In this document: piece by piece, positions 25,017 to 34,229 of the stretch | How the letters are laid out: the number at the start of each line of letters is the position of its first letter | Position numbering within the stretch: the first letter of the stretch is position 1 | DNA from: Cladocopium goreaui | Taxonomy: Eukaryota > Sar > Dinophyceae > Suessiales > Symbiodiniaceae | Reading direction: 5' to 3' | Length of the DNA stretch: 64,000 nt | NCBI GenBank assembly: GCA_947184155.2 | Contig: CAMXCT020000446.1 | Span: 62,001 to 126,000, forward strand | Notes under the pieces: generated by a model | Database searches by the model: none | What the model saw: the letters and a program-made list of their open reading frames with translations, nothing else | What the model was told of the DNA's origin: nothing | Made by a program: the position numbers and the translations under genes

Positions 25017-25050
25017 TCACATTCTTCATCATCATCATCATCATCATCTC
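25017..25050. repeat. short CAT microsatellite
   Basis: A (TCA)n tract that serves as the polypyrimidine-poor flank of the next exon. Confidence 0.7.
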
Positions 25051-25098
25051 AGTTCCCATCCCTTCATCCAGCCACGGCGCGCAGCGCGCGCTGCTCAC

Positions 25099-25182
25099 TC
25101 AGAGGGTGGAGATCAGCGCCTTCCCTTGGCTCGCCAGCTGCACCTCCTCCAGCTTGGCCACCACCAGTGGCAGCAGCTGCAC
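25099..25182 (-). CDS. coiled-coil exon, possible end of a coding region
   Basis: It reads VQLLPLVVAKLEEVQLASQG and KALISTL, then TGA at 25,099-25,101. The acceptor is CAACCACCAG. An internal GT donor after AKLEE would avoid the stop and join in phase to the exon at 24,156. Whether the gene ends here or continues is open. Confidence 0.45.
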   Translation of the reverse strand: MQLLPLVVAKLEEVQLASQGKALISTL

Positions 25183-25409
25183 CTGGTGGTTGATATCTAA
25201 AAATCACCAAGAGGTGGTTGATAGGTTTTTTTTGGGGTTATGTTTGATGATTGACATGAATCACCACGAGGTGTTAATTGATGATATTGATGTTAATTAT
25301 TTACTTAATGGTTGGTCGATTCGAAAACTCACCAAAACAACCAAAGTGGCAAAACCCATGGCTTCAGCGTTGACATTTTCCCACATTTTCCCGAAAACGA
25401 GCTGCGCAC

Positions 25410-25454
25410 CTTCTTGAGACCCTCGTGTTCCAAGCCCAAACTCTCGGCAATTTC
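25410..25454 (-). CDS. small charged exon
   Basis: It reads EIAESLGLEHEGLKK between acceptor ATGGCCACAG and donor AAG/GTGCGC, phase 0 at both ends. Palindromic element copy 8 lies about 60 bases upstream of its acceptor. Confidence 0.5.
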
Positions 25455-25511
25455 CTGTGGCCATGGTCCCGTGGTACGATGGTGCCGGAACAACATCGGA
25501 ATGACAGGGAA

Positions 25512-25615
25512 TACCCTCTGGTAATTTAACATAGCTATTGAAAATGGCCATTTATAGTGGATTTTCCCATTAAAAATGGTGATATTCCATAGTTATATTA
25601 AATTACCAGAGGGTA
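25512..25615. repeat. palindromic element, copy 8
   Basis: A 104 bp palindrome, nearly the family consensus: TACCCTCTGGTAATTTAAC at one end and TAAATTACCAGAGGGTA at the other. Confidence 0.9.
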
Positions 25616-25885
25616 TTTGAGAGTGAATTTCGGCTCATGAAAGATATGAAATGCATCATATAACAGAATATTTCTCATGAACTCCAAAAATCTCCAAAAT
25701 GTTGGGCAGTGCCACGTCGAGTGGTTGGCCATCTCATTGTTTGAGGTCAGATATTTCTAGCAGTAGCACATCTTTCAACCACCGACTGATCTTTCCGAGC
25801 TCTTCCAAGAGAAGCAGGTTCACATTTCATCATTCGCAGCCTTCAACTACCAAGTTTCCAGAAACAATCAAACATTCACAATATT

Positions 25886-26107
25886 TCAAAGCATGCCCAG
25901 CATATTCCCAGCAAGTTCTGTTTCATCTTTCCCAGCCTTCAATTCTTTGATGTTCATTTTGTTGACATCTTTCTTCACCTCCTCCTGTGTTTCTCCGTTC
26001 TCCGTCTGCTGTGCTGCTTGCACTTCCTCTTCCTTCATCCTTCGCGGAGCCAACCTGCCGCGGCGAAGGCAGGTCTTTCTGCGCCCGAGCAAAATAAAGG
26101 CGGACAT
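25886..26107 (-). CDS. charged exon-like region, frame uncertain
   Basis: Two readings compete on the minus strand. A micro-exon at 26,055-26,078 (KDLPSPRQ, acceptor GGGCGCAG, donor CAG/GTTGGC) is in phase with its neighbours. A longer frame includes MKEEEVQAAQQTENGETQEE and then VKKDVNKMNIKEL. Either may be real. Confidence 0.35.
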   Translation of the reverse strand: MSAFILLGRRKTCLRRGRLAPRRMKEEEVQAAQQTENGETQEEVKKDVNKMNIKELKAGKDETELAGNMLGML

Positions 26108-26346
26108 CTAATGAATGCTGTAAAACTCATGAAAATTGGTGCAATGAACAAACTGCAGCTATCATGGATCTTCATGGGGGATTTCACTCATCCAGTTTAT
26201 GACATGACCTGCTTAGTATTGGACCTGCAAAATATGTGTGTCTGGTATTTTTCTGGTGGGATCGGTTCATATTATGAAGACTCGAAATGGAAAACTGATC
26301 AAACTTCACCAACTCACAAACCAAAACACTGCCGGCAGAGGGACAC

Positions 26347-26394
26347 TGCTGGCAGCTTCGCGGGCAGAATCTTCTCCTCTTTCACTTCTTTCAC
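26347..26394 (-). CDS. small charged exon
   Basis: It reads VKEVKEEKILPAKLPA, with acceptor CCTTGGCAG and donor GCA/GTGTCC, phase 0 at both ends. Confidence 0.45.
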
Positions 26395-26546
26395 CTGCCA
26401 AGGTTGGCCTAAATCCCATGGTTCTATCTGAGTTGGTGATCCAGCTATCCCAATCTTGGGATTTTGTAACATAACCATCAGTTGGATATCCAAAAAAACC
26501 GTTGTTTTTCATCCACGATGGCCATGCCATGCTGTGCCGAGGGCGC

Positions 26547-26621
26547 CTTGGTGCTGAGCTCCAGCATCCGCTCCTCACGCGTCTTTTGTAGCACCGGCAG
26601 CTCGTGTGTTTGCCATGTGGC
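26547..26621 (-). CDS. charged coiled-coil exon
   Basis: It reads ATWQTHELPVLQKTREERML and then ELSTK. The acceptor is CACGCCAG. The donor is GC (AAG/GCGCCC). It continues the exon at 27,048 in phase 0. Confidence 0.55.
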
Positions 26622-27047
26622 CTGGCGTGCCGGCTCGGTCATGGAAACAGGCGCCATGTAGAAACATATATATGACAAGAGAAAAGGCAGCCTGGCATGG
26701 CTAAAAAAAGGCTATATATATATAGTCTATACTCATTGATGTATCTATGATATATAAGATTACAACGGTATTAGTGATGATTAGTCAAAAGATTCTACAC
26801 TAGTATAAAATATGTATATTGACATCAATCTGGGTAAATGATAATATTTCACTAACCTGAATCTTGCGGCCATAAAAGGGGATGATTCCCCTAACATTAA
26901 CCATGATTTCCAGGGCTCGGGAGAACAGGCTTCGGTCGTGATGAAATTTACCCAGATCAATTATATGCTACATCGATGTATCACGGTATCACGATCATTC
27001 CAAGATGGAGTCCATGAAAAACAGCACCAGGCAGCACCGGGGGGCGC

Positions 27048-27143
27048 CTGCATTTCTTTCAGCACGCCAGGCAACTCCAGCGTCTCTGAGACATCTGGAG
27101 CGATCTCTTCCCACTGCTGGGCGCGCATGGCTTGTTTTCGCTC
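27048..27143 (-). CDS. charged coiled-coil exon
   Basis: It reads ERKQAMRAQQWEEIAPDVSE and then TLELPGVLKEMQ. The acceptor is CATTCTTCCAG. The donor is GC (CAG/GCGCCC). Phase is 0 at both ends. The composition rises sharply in GC against its flanks. Confidence 0.6.
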
Positions 27144-27656
27144 CTGGAAGAATGACTTCGACTGGGAAAATGACTATTGGACATGACTTATGAATGACTT
27201 ATGAATTGATAGTTTTGTGGAAGCAGCGTTTATCAATATTCCATATTACCATAAAGATTCCGTAGGAAGGAAATGCTCATCCTAGTGGCTACTGGTTCTA
27301 CTGTAGGATCTTCCAGCTTGAAATTGAAGACCTAGTCGTTCAGGAAACTTCCAGGATTCGGAAGAAACATCTACAAATGCTGTTCATGGATCTTCCAAAA
27401 CCCATAATTAGGATCCATGGTGCTGGGAGAAATTTGCTAACATGACTGGGGTTTTTCTTGATATGATCCATGGAGCACCATTAATCTAGCAGCACCGCAC
27501 CATGGATCCGTCATGGGTAATGCCACGTCAAACACTCTCCGGCAGGATCTGTGGATCTTCACACATGGACCATGGGACATGCAGTTGCAATATTTTTTCA
27601 TGGCAAATGCAGCAAAATCCATAGCATGGTCACTTTTTTCCGTAGCACCAGTCATA

Positions 27657-27763
27657 TACCCTCTAGTAACAAACATAGCGAACTGGAAAATGGCCCATAG
27701 AAAGAGTGAAAAATTACTTATTACGATGGTGATTTTCCATAGATGTGTTACTTCACCAGCTAT
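27657..27763. repeat. palindromic element, copy 9 (degraded)
   Basis: It begins TACCCTCTAGTAACAAAC and ends CTTCACCAGCTATA, with the family core between. It stops 20 bases from the exon edge at 27,783. Confidence 0.7.
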
Positions 27764-27782
27764 ATAGTTATAGAGACAGCAC

Positions 27783-27861
27783 AAAATCCGCGGCTTCGCG
27801 CTTCTCCTCCAGCTTTTTCCGTCGGGTCAAGACCCAGGTGGCGGGAATCGGTTCGTAGGAC
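27783..27861 (-). CDS. charged coiled-coil exon
   Basis: It reads SYEPIPATWVLTRRKKLEEK and then REAADF. The acceptor is GCTAAG and the donor TTT/GTGCTG. The single leading G completes a GAG codon with the two bases left by the exon at 28,893, so the join is exact. Confidence 0.6.
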
Positions 27862-28246
27862 CTTAGCTGCTGGATCAACACGAAAGGCAACCCCATCCGG
27901 TTGCAAACTGATGCTTCATTTGATAAGGTTCCTTGAAGTTCCTTGCTGGTTGGTGGTTTCAACCAACCCCTCTGAAAAATGATGGAGTTCGTCACTTGGG
28001 ATGATGACATTCCCAATATATGGAAAGTCATAAAATTCGTGTTCCAAAGCACCAACCAGTTTGTTCATTTTCTCTGGAAACATCATCTTTTCAACATCTT
28101 CAATATTTAACCACCAAACAATGATTCAATGGATCCGGCAAGAAAGGGAACTACTGCTTGGGTGAAATCACCCTTGGATTCGATGTAGAATATCCTCCAG
28201 AAAAACCCACCAGCCTTTTTTCAACTCCAAATCGCCATCACCACAA

Positions 28247-28370
28247 TACCCGGCCTGGTAAACTTTCACAGTTTGCGAACTGGAAAATGGCCCAGTCAAA
28301 ATAGTGGATTTACCCATAAAAAATGGTGGATCTTTCCATCGTGTTTTGCAAACGTTTACCAGGCCGGGTA
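28247..28370. repeat. palindromic element, copy 10 (GGCCTGG subtype)
   Basis: Termini are TACCCGGCCTGGTAAAC and GTTTACCAGGCCGGGTA, with the core GAACTGGAAAATGGCCCAGT. Copy 1 and the half copy at 22,121 share these ends, so this is a distinct subfamily. Confidence 0.85.
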
Positions 28371-28892
28371 ATTGTTGCAGCCCCTGCCCTCCCTTCGGTT
28401 TAATCCATCAGCGAATCCTCCAGATCAGATTGGTTCAACCTCAATGTTTGTGAAAATTATATAAACCCCCATGTTTGCTTGTAAGGATTGTAAGGTCTCT
28501 GTCTTTACTGACTATTTGGCCCCCCATGTTTGATGGTTACATATATTGACTCACTATCCCTTTATTGACTCACTATCCCTTTCTTGCTGAAATCCTCTAT
28601 CCTTCATGTTTGAATTCCCATGTGCATTCTTAAATTCACCACATGTTCACGGTGAATCCCCACAGTTTCGTTAATTGAACAAACATGTTTGTTATTCTCC
28701 CCACTGTCTGCATGCTTAATTTTTCTTAAATCCCTAGTTTTTCCATGGGTAAACGGTAAAAGTCCATATGCAGCTGAAATTCTCATATATTTCTCACATT
28801 TTCACTTGGTGTTTCCTCATTTTTTCCCCATATTTTCGTGGCACCCGTGGCCATCCTCATCCATCACCGGATATCACCGATCAGCGAGCGTC

Positions 28893-28999
28893 TCCTTGGC
28901 CACCGCGGGCGTCTTAATGCTGCGCGTGCTGGCTTGGCCACGGCCGAAACGTGCCAGGTCGCGCTGGCGTTGCTGTTCCTCCTCCAATTTGGCGATGTC
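28893..28999 (-). CDS. charged coiled-coil exon
   Basis: It reads DIAKLEEEQQRQRDLARFGR and then GQASTRSIKTPAVAK. The acceptor is CGCCCTTAG. A GA donor (AAGGA/GACGCT) is needed to keep phase with 27,861. The region forms a Glu/Gln/Arg-rich helix. Confidence 0.6.
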
Positions 29000-29039
29000 C
29001 TAAGGGCGGAGATAAAGAAAAAGGTAGAGGTTTGTTTCT

Positions 29040-30470
29040 TGGAAAGGACCATTGACCATATATATATAATTATATAGAAAAATGTAGGTTTATGTCTATG
29101 TATTTGTACATATATGCATATATATATAAATGTGGGGAATGATAGCTGATTGCATATGGGGTTCTAAGGCTGGAGATGGCGGTGGAGGTACTGACTATGG
29201 ATGAGATATTGTAGACTATATGTGGGTATGTGTATGTATATATATATATATAAATATGGCTATGCAATTATCCAGCATACATACATAGTTCTTTTGATAA
29301 TATAACATTATATATATATATGCATGCATGCATGCATGCATGCATGCATGTACATATGGATAACAATGTATGTTGTGTATTATCCCACGATCTGTATACA
29401 TACTGGATGGAATAAATTATATAAAGGAATTATATATTGTTGTATATGGAGTTTTATATGTTTGGGTTGGATGGGACGTTGATTGAGAATTGGATTAAGA
29501 CTGAATTCTGTATGTACCATTTATGTATATATATATATATATACAATGTTATATATAATATATTACATATAATACATTATATGTAAAATACTAAATAGAA
29601 TATATTATATATCAAATATTAAATTAAAGTAAATATTAAATTGTAATATATATATATATTATTATATAATATATTAAATATATATTATATTAAATTACAT
29701 ATCTTATCTTATCTTAAATTATATTGCACTATATTATATTATATTATAGTATATTATAGTATATTATATTATATTATATTAAATATGATATGATATTATA
29801 TTATATTGTATTATATTATATTATATCATATTATATTATATATTATATTATATTATATGTTTTGTTTTATATATAATATAATTATATATTATGTAGATAT
29901 GGGTCAGTAAGAAGTGTTGGGGATGTCGTATTGGAAAGGATATGTTGGATGGGATGGGGATAAATGTACTATATCAACACATATGGATGAAGCCAGTGAT
30001 GATCAATGGAGGAATATAACGGATATTGCTGACACCACTACTCTCAAAATCCTACAACAAAATCATCACTGCTTTGTATGACCAAATGCCCAGTATGAAA
30101 CTATCCCAGTTCCTCATCCAGTCAGTTTCCCCCAATAGCAGTGCTCCAACTATCCAAATATCTTCCAACGTTCCAATCATATGCATGTATGCATGCATGT
30201 ATGCATGCATGCATGCATGTATGTATGTATGTATGTACGTATGTATATGTTGTATATGTTGTATATATATATATTGTATATATTGTATAATATATATATA
30301 TATATTGTATATATTGTATAATATATATATATTATTATATTATATTATATTATATATTATATTATATTATATTATATATGTTAAATATTAAATATTTTAT
30401 ATTATATATTGTATATAATTTCAAAATATATATATATTATAACTCCTCCGTCCAACCTCCGCGTTTCATC
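29040..30470. repeat. AT-rich simple sequence with TGCA tracts
   Basis: It contains long TATAT and ATTAT runs. GCATGCATGCATGCATGCAT-type tracts are at about 29,320-29,351, and a mixed GCATG/TATG tract at 30,181-30,250. Tyr/Ile frames are artefacts. One short non-repetitive patch at 29,900-30,180 shows nothing coding. Confidence 0.8.
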
Positions 30471-30518
30471 CGCAATCACCCCAACCATCCAAGGGTCATC
30501 CAAGGTGGGTGGGGGAAT

Positions 30519-30587
30519 CTCCTCCAGCGTGGTGGTGGTGGAGCGAACGGCTTGGTGCAGCCCTTCTTCTTCCAACTTCTTGAGGAC
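30519..30587 (-). CDS. ion-channel gene: possible C-terminal coiled-coil exon
   Basis: It reads VLKKLEEEGLHQAVRSTTTT and then LEE. The acceptor is CTTCCCTCAG. Phase 0 joins the exon ending at 31,435. The frame stays open beyond 30,519 (IPPPTLDDPWMVGVIADE), so the lower border is uncertain. It may be the last channel exon or the first of the coiled-coil series to its left. Confidence 0.5.
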
Positions 30588-31234
30588 CTGAGGGAAGCAA
30601 CGGCACAAGGAGTGGCTATGGTGGGTGAAGCTGACGGACCAACAAAATATGCCCATGACATACTGTATGTAAATATATATATATATATTATATATATATG
30701 TTGTATGTGTGGTTTTTCAATCAAAGGTGTCGAATGAAAAAAACAATGAAACACAACTTATGAAGCCAATGGGAGCTGGAAATGGATGGTTCTTCGAGGT
30801 ATTGTGAAACAAAATAGTTGCGGTTGCAGCAACAATGGCAGACTTTTTCTGCCATTGACTGCAAGAACATAACATTGAGCCTCTGGATAACAGCTAAGGG
30901 GCACGCTTTTTTCATATCTTAGAATTGCTGGAGAATTCTTCGTATCCCAAACATTATTCGGCCCACTGGCTTGGATGCGCTGAAATTTTACGAGGTCGGT
31001 TCCTGCTGATGGGTGTTCTCGAAGGTCACAGAGTCAATTTGAATTTGTTTCTATTGGATCATGCAAATCATGTTGGTTTGATTCCCATATTTCTACGACT
31101 GAACACACCATGGGAGTCACAATCACATTTGGACACATCTGGATTTGTTCAAAATCAAACTCAGATTCCCACGGTTCAAAATGCCTAAAACTCGAGGTTG
31201 TTACACAAAATCATCACATGATGAGTTAATTAAC

Positions 31235-31318
31235 ATGATGGGTACCAGTGATTATTAACCATGATTAACCATCATTAACCATCATTAACAATCATTAACC
31301 ATGATTAACCATCATGAA
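31235..31318. repeat. ATTAACCATC 10 bp tandem repeat
   Basis: About seven copies of ATTAACCATG/ATTAACCATC follow one another. Confidence 0.8.
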
Positions 31319-31434
31319 ACCCCATAGTAAACCAATGTATATCCATGGTATATCCCATTTTCACCCGATAAAAACCATAAAAACCTATAAAAACCATCGT
31401 ATGAATTTCTTAGGTCCCTCACATGGGAACCCAC

Positions 31435-31476
31435 CTCGGCTGTCATCTGCTGCATCTCTACGAGGTTCACATGTGC
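31435..31476 (-). CDS. ion-channel gene: post-EF-hand coil exon 3
   Basis: It reads AHVNLVEMQQMTAE, with acceptor CGGTGCCAG and donor GAG/GTGGGT, phase 0 at both ends. Together with the exon at 32,104 it gives LSLEEAHVNLVEMQQMTAE, the amphipathic tail usual after the EF-hands in this kind of channel. Palindromic element copy 11 starts 50 bases above its acceptor. Confidence 0.6.
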
Positions 31477-31525
31477 CTGGCACCGCCCCGCCGATGGTTT
31501 CCAGTCATCAAGCCACTACATTCGG

Positions 31526-31645
31526 TACCCTCTGGCAAACGTATACAAAAAACGAACTGAAAAGATCCACCATGTTATAGCTGGGGAAACTCACTATTTC
31601 GACTGGGCCATTTTCAATAGCTAACTGTTAAATTACCAGAGGGTA
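31526..31645. repeat. palindromic element, copy 11
   Basis: Termini are TACCCTCTGGCAAACG and TTAAATTACCAGAGGGTA. The two arms carry different internal cores, as in copy 3. Confidence 0.8.
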
Positions 31646-32103
31646 GATCTGGAAAGTCACGGTGTTTAAAAACAAAGAATCACTGATTGTTTGATGGGTT
31701 TATAATTAGTGATATATAATATAGATTAATATAGTAGACCTTTGATCTACCGAATATTATTCTAATCTACTAATACTAGGGATATCATGGGTATAATAAT
31801 ATAGTAGAATAGCAGCATAATACCACTTGATGGGGAGATAATGGGTTTATAATATGATATATAACCAAACATATATGTTTTTGGCTTGTGTCTGAAAATG
31901 GTTCCTATACTAGCCTATACCTTCAAAATGTCATTTTTTTGGTGAACATGGATTTGTTGGCATCAAATACAGATTTATATCTAACCGTTACTAACCATTG
32001 TTTGATGGGTAGATTAACATATATGAACCATTTTAATGGAATGTTAATCGATTTTTCTCATTGGGGGCAACCCCTTAAAATGATGAGCAGAGCCGCTCCT
32101 CGC

Positions 32104-32163
32104 CTCCTCGAGACTCAGCTCGACGTTGGCCAGGGCCTTGTCCACTTTGTTTCCCAAACCTGG
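32104..32163 (-). CDS. ion-channel gene: post-EF-hand coil exon 2
   Basis: It reads PGLGNKVDKALANVELSLEE, 20 codons in phase 0. The acceptor is TCTCCCTCAG. The donor is GC (GAG/GCGAGG). The VDKALANVE phrase is typical of the helical tail that follows the EF-hands in dinoflagellate channels (from memory). Confidence 0.6.
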
Positions 32164-32794
32164 CTGAGGGAGAAACCCTGGGGAATCCATGGTGCTTTTT
32201 GGCTGTTTGGTGACGCGAAATACCCACGTTTGTGTTGCGTGAACAAAGTGAAAGAAAACTTGGAAAACAGGGTCAGCATGAAATGTGTTTCTTTGGGGGA
32301 TACTTAAATGAACATCTTTCACTACAGTGGTAGGTGGGCAAAAACCAGACTTTCTTGGAACATGTTTTGTTCATCATGAAACTTGTGGTTCCGCGTAAAA
32401 CATAAATATGGTTGGAAGTGTTCCTGGATTTCCACAGTGAAACTCAGAAAACATCCATTGTTTATCAACCTCACAAGGCGCCGCATGCTCATTTTGTGGA
32501 ACTTCCGATAGTGGGTGAGATACAAGCAGGAGAATGTTGGTCCCAAGGATCGGCGTTTCCAATTTAAAATTGGTCCAATTTTTTGGAACAGTTTCTGATT
32601 TTTTGTTTCACTACCCAGCCAATGTTGATACCTAAATCGCTATCTTTAATGGCAAAATGACATATCCACGCACCAGGTTTACACATACTCAGATACATGA
32701 CTTACAACATCCCCAGTTAATACATGGTGAATTATCATAAATCATGCCCAAACTCGTCATTTCCGGTCAACTGCGTCACGTGGAAAAGTGACGC

Positions 32795-32912
32795 CAAGGC
32801 GCAGTTTCGGACTTCGTCGAAGCGCGTGTTGAGCTGTTTATTCCGCGACGTGCAGCGCAACATGTCGCGACTCATCGCTACGCCCTGCAGCCGTGTGAGG
32901 CCCAAGCAGAAC
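32795..32912 (-). CDS. ion-channel gene: exon closing the second EF-hand
   Basis: It reads FCLGLTRLQGVAMSRDMLRC and then TSRNKQLNTRFDEVRNCAL. The acceptor is CATGGCGCAG. The leading G completes a GAG codon with the GA left by the exon at 33,656, giving TTEEFCLGLTRLQG, the exact end of an EF-hand loop and its exiting helix. The donor may be GC after CAL (32,795) or GT after FDE (32,813). Confidence 0.75.
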
Positions 32913-33178
32913 CTGCGCCATGGGACGATGGCACTATAACCCATGACGGATCCATGGTGCTGGTATATATGCTGTGCCATGGATCCCATCAATATACCCC
33001 ATTTTTGTTAGCATTAATATACCAGCACCATGGATCCGTCATGGGTAATACATGCAATATCATATATGCATATATATATATATATTATTTTACATATTAT
33101 ATTAATTTCAACTTATCGGGAGAACGTGTTTGGTCGCCCCAATGCAGTTGAACACGAACATTATTAGGGGGCTTGTGA

Positions 33179-33290
33179 AACGTGCACAACTTCTGTGAAA
33201 CGTGCACAACTGCTGGGAAACGTGCACAACATCTCTGACACGTGCACAACATCTCTGACACGTGCACAACATCTCAGAAACGTGCAAATA
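33179..33290. repeat. ~20 bp tandem repeat ACGTGCACAAC
   Basis: Six copies of ACGTGCACAACATCTCTGAC and variants follow in register. They lie in the intron below the second EF-hand exon. Confidence 0.85.
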
Positions 33291-33655
33291 TAGAATACTT
33301 GAAAACACTGGGTGGGGGCGGTGAAACACTTTATGCCCTAAATTATATATATATATATATTATCATTATATATATATTACATTATTATATACTCAGATAG
33401 AATGGAGTGGAAGTAAAAAAGAGTTGAATATCCTTTAGTTTCAATCACCTGTTAAATCTTTGTGCAAATTCAAGGTAGACCAGCGGCAAACATCAAATTC
33501 AATACTCTTTGAGATATTCAGTAACCTTAGAAAAAGCACAAAATCTCTAATGCCTAATCCAAACATGACTTCCATACACTATACCCCCACTTCATCATTT
33601 TCTCCCTCAAACGGCCGTTTTTTACACATCGGTCACGGATAGGTCACCAAGTGAC

Positions 33656-33735
33656 TCCTCGGTGGTGATGGCGCCATTGCCATCGTCCAAAATGTCGAAG
33701 ATGTCCGGCAGCTCCTCCAGGTCGATGTCCAGGAC
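33656..33735 (-). CDS. ion-channel gene: second EF-hand exon
   Basis: It reads VLDIDLEELPDIFDILDDGN and then GAITTEE. The acceptor is TACATGGACAG and the donor GA/GTCACT, starting in phase 0 and ending in phase 2. The loop LDDGNGAITTEE has Leu instead of Asp at position 1, so calcium binding by this hand is probably weak or absent. The upstream partner exon, which ends in FIRQMK, lies at 56,164-56,211, 22.4 kb away. Confidence 0.8.
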
Positions 33736-33890
33736 CTGTCCATGTAAAGTCCATCGGCGAGATGATACGACGATGTTTTTGAGTGTTTGGGATATGGAAC
33801 ACATCGTATCTATGTGATATATAAATATATTATATATATGTTATATATATATGCATACCAGCAGTGTAAGAGTGACCTTTTGATATATCC

Positions 33891-33985
33891 ATATCCCAAA
33901 AGGGTCACTTAGGCAATTATATTCCAAAGGGTCACTTAGCCATTTCCAAAGGGTCACTTAGATATATCAAAGGGTCACTTAGGAT
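33891..33985. repeat. GGGTCACTTAG cluster, left edge of the gene block
   Basis: AAAGGGTCACTTAG occurs four times in 95 bases. The first is preceded by ATATCCC, as in the single copy at 55,242-55,262 on the other side of the block, in the same orientation. Further inverted copies lie at about 45,945-46,050. Confidence 0.8.
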
Positions 33986-34029
33986 TCCTAAATACACCTC
34001 ATGTGGTAGGATCCTTAACATCAAGGGAT

Positions 34030-34095
34030 ATTGTGGTAAACCATAGGGTATCTCCATCCCATCCATCCCATCCATCCCTTCCATTTCCATCGCTG
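34030..34095. repeat. CCATC microsatellite
   Basis: CATCCCATCCATCCCATCCATC is simple sequence just below the stop codon of the gene at 34.2-40.9 kb. Confidence 0.75.
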
Positions 34096-34229
34096 TGCAC
34101 TGATCATCTTGGACGCTGTTGCCTTTGACAACTTTGTGGAGGCGCCATCTCATGGGCTGAGTGGTGGAAAGTGATTCATAAAGCAATTTAAGATCTTTAT
34201 GGTGGGACCCATTGTGGTATAGTATCATA

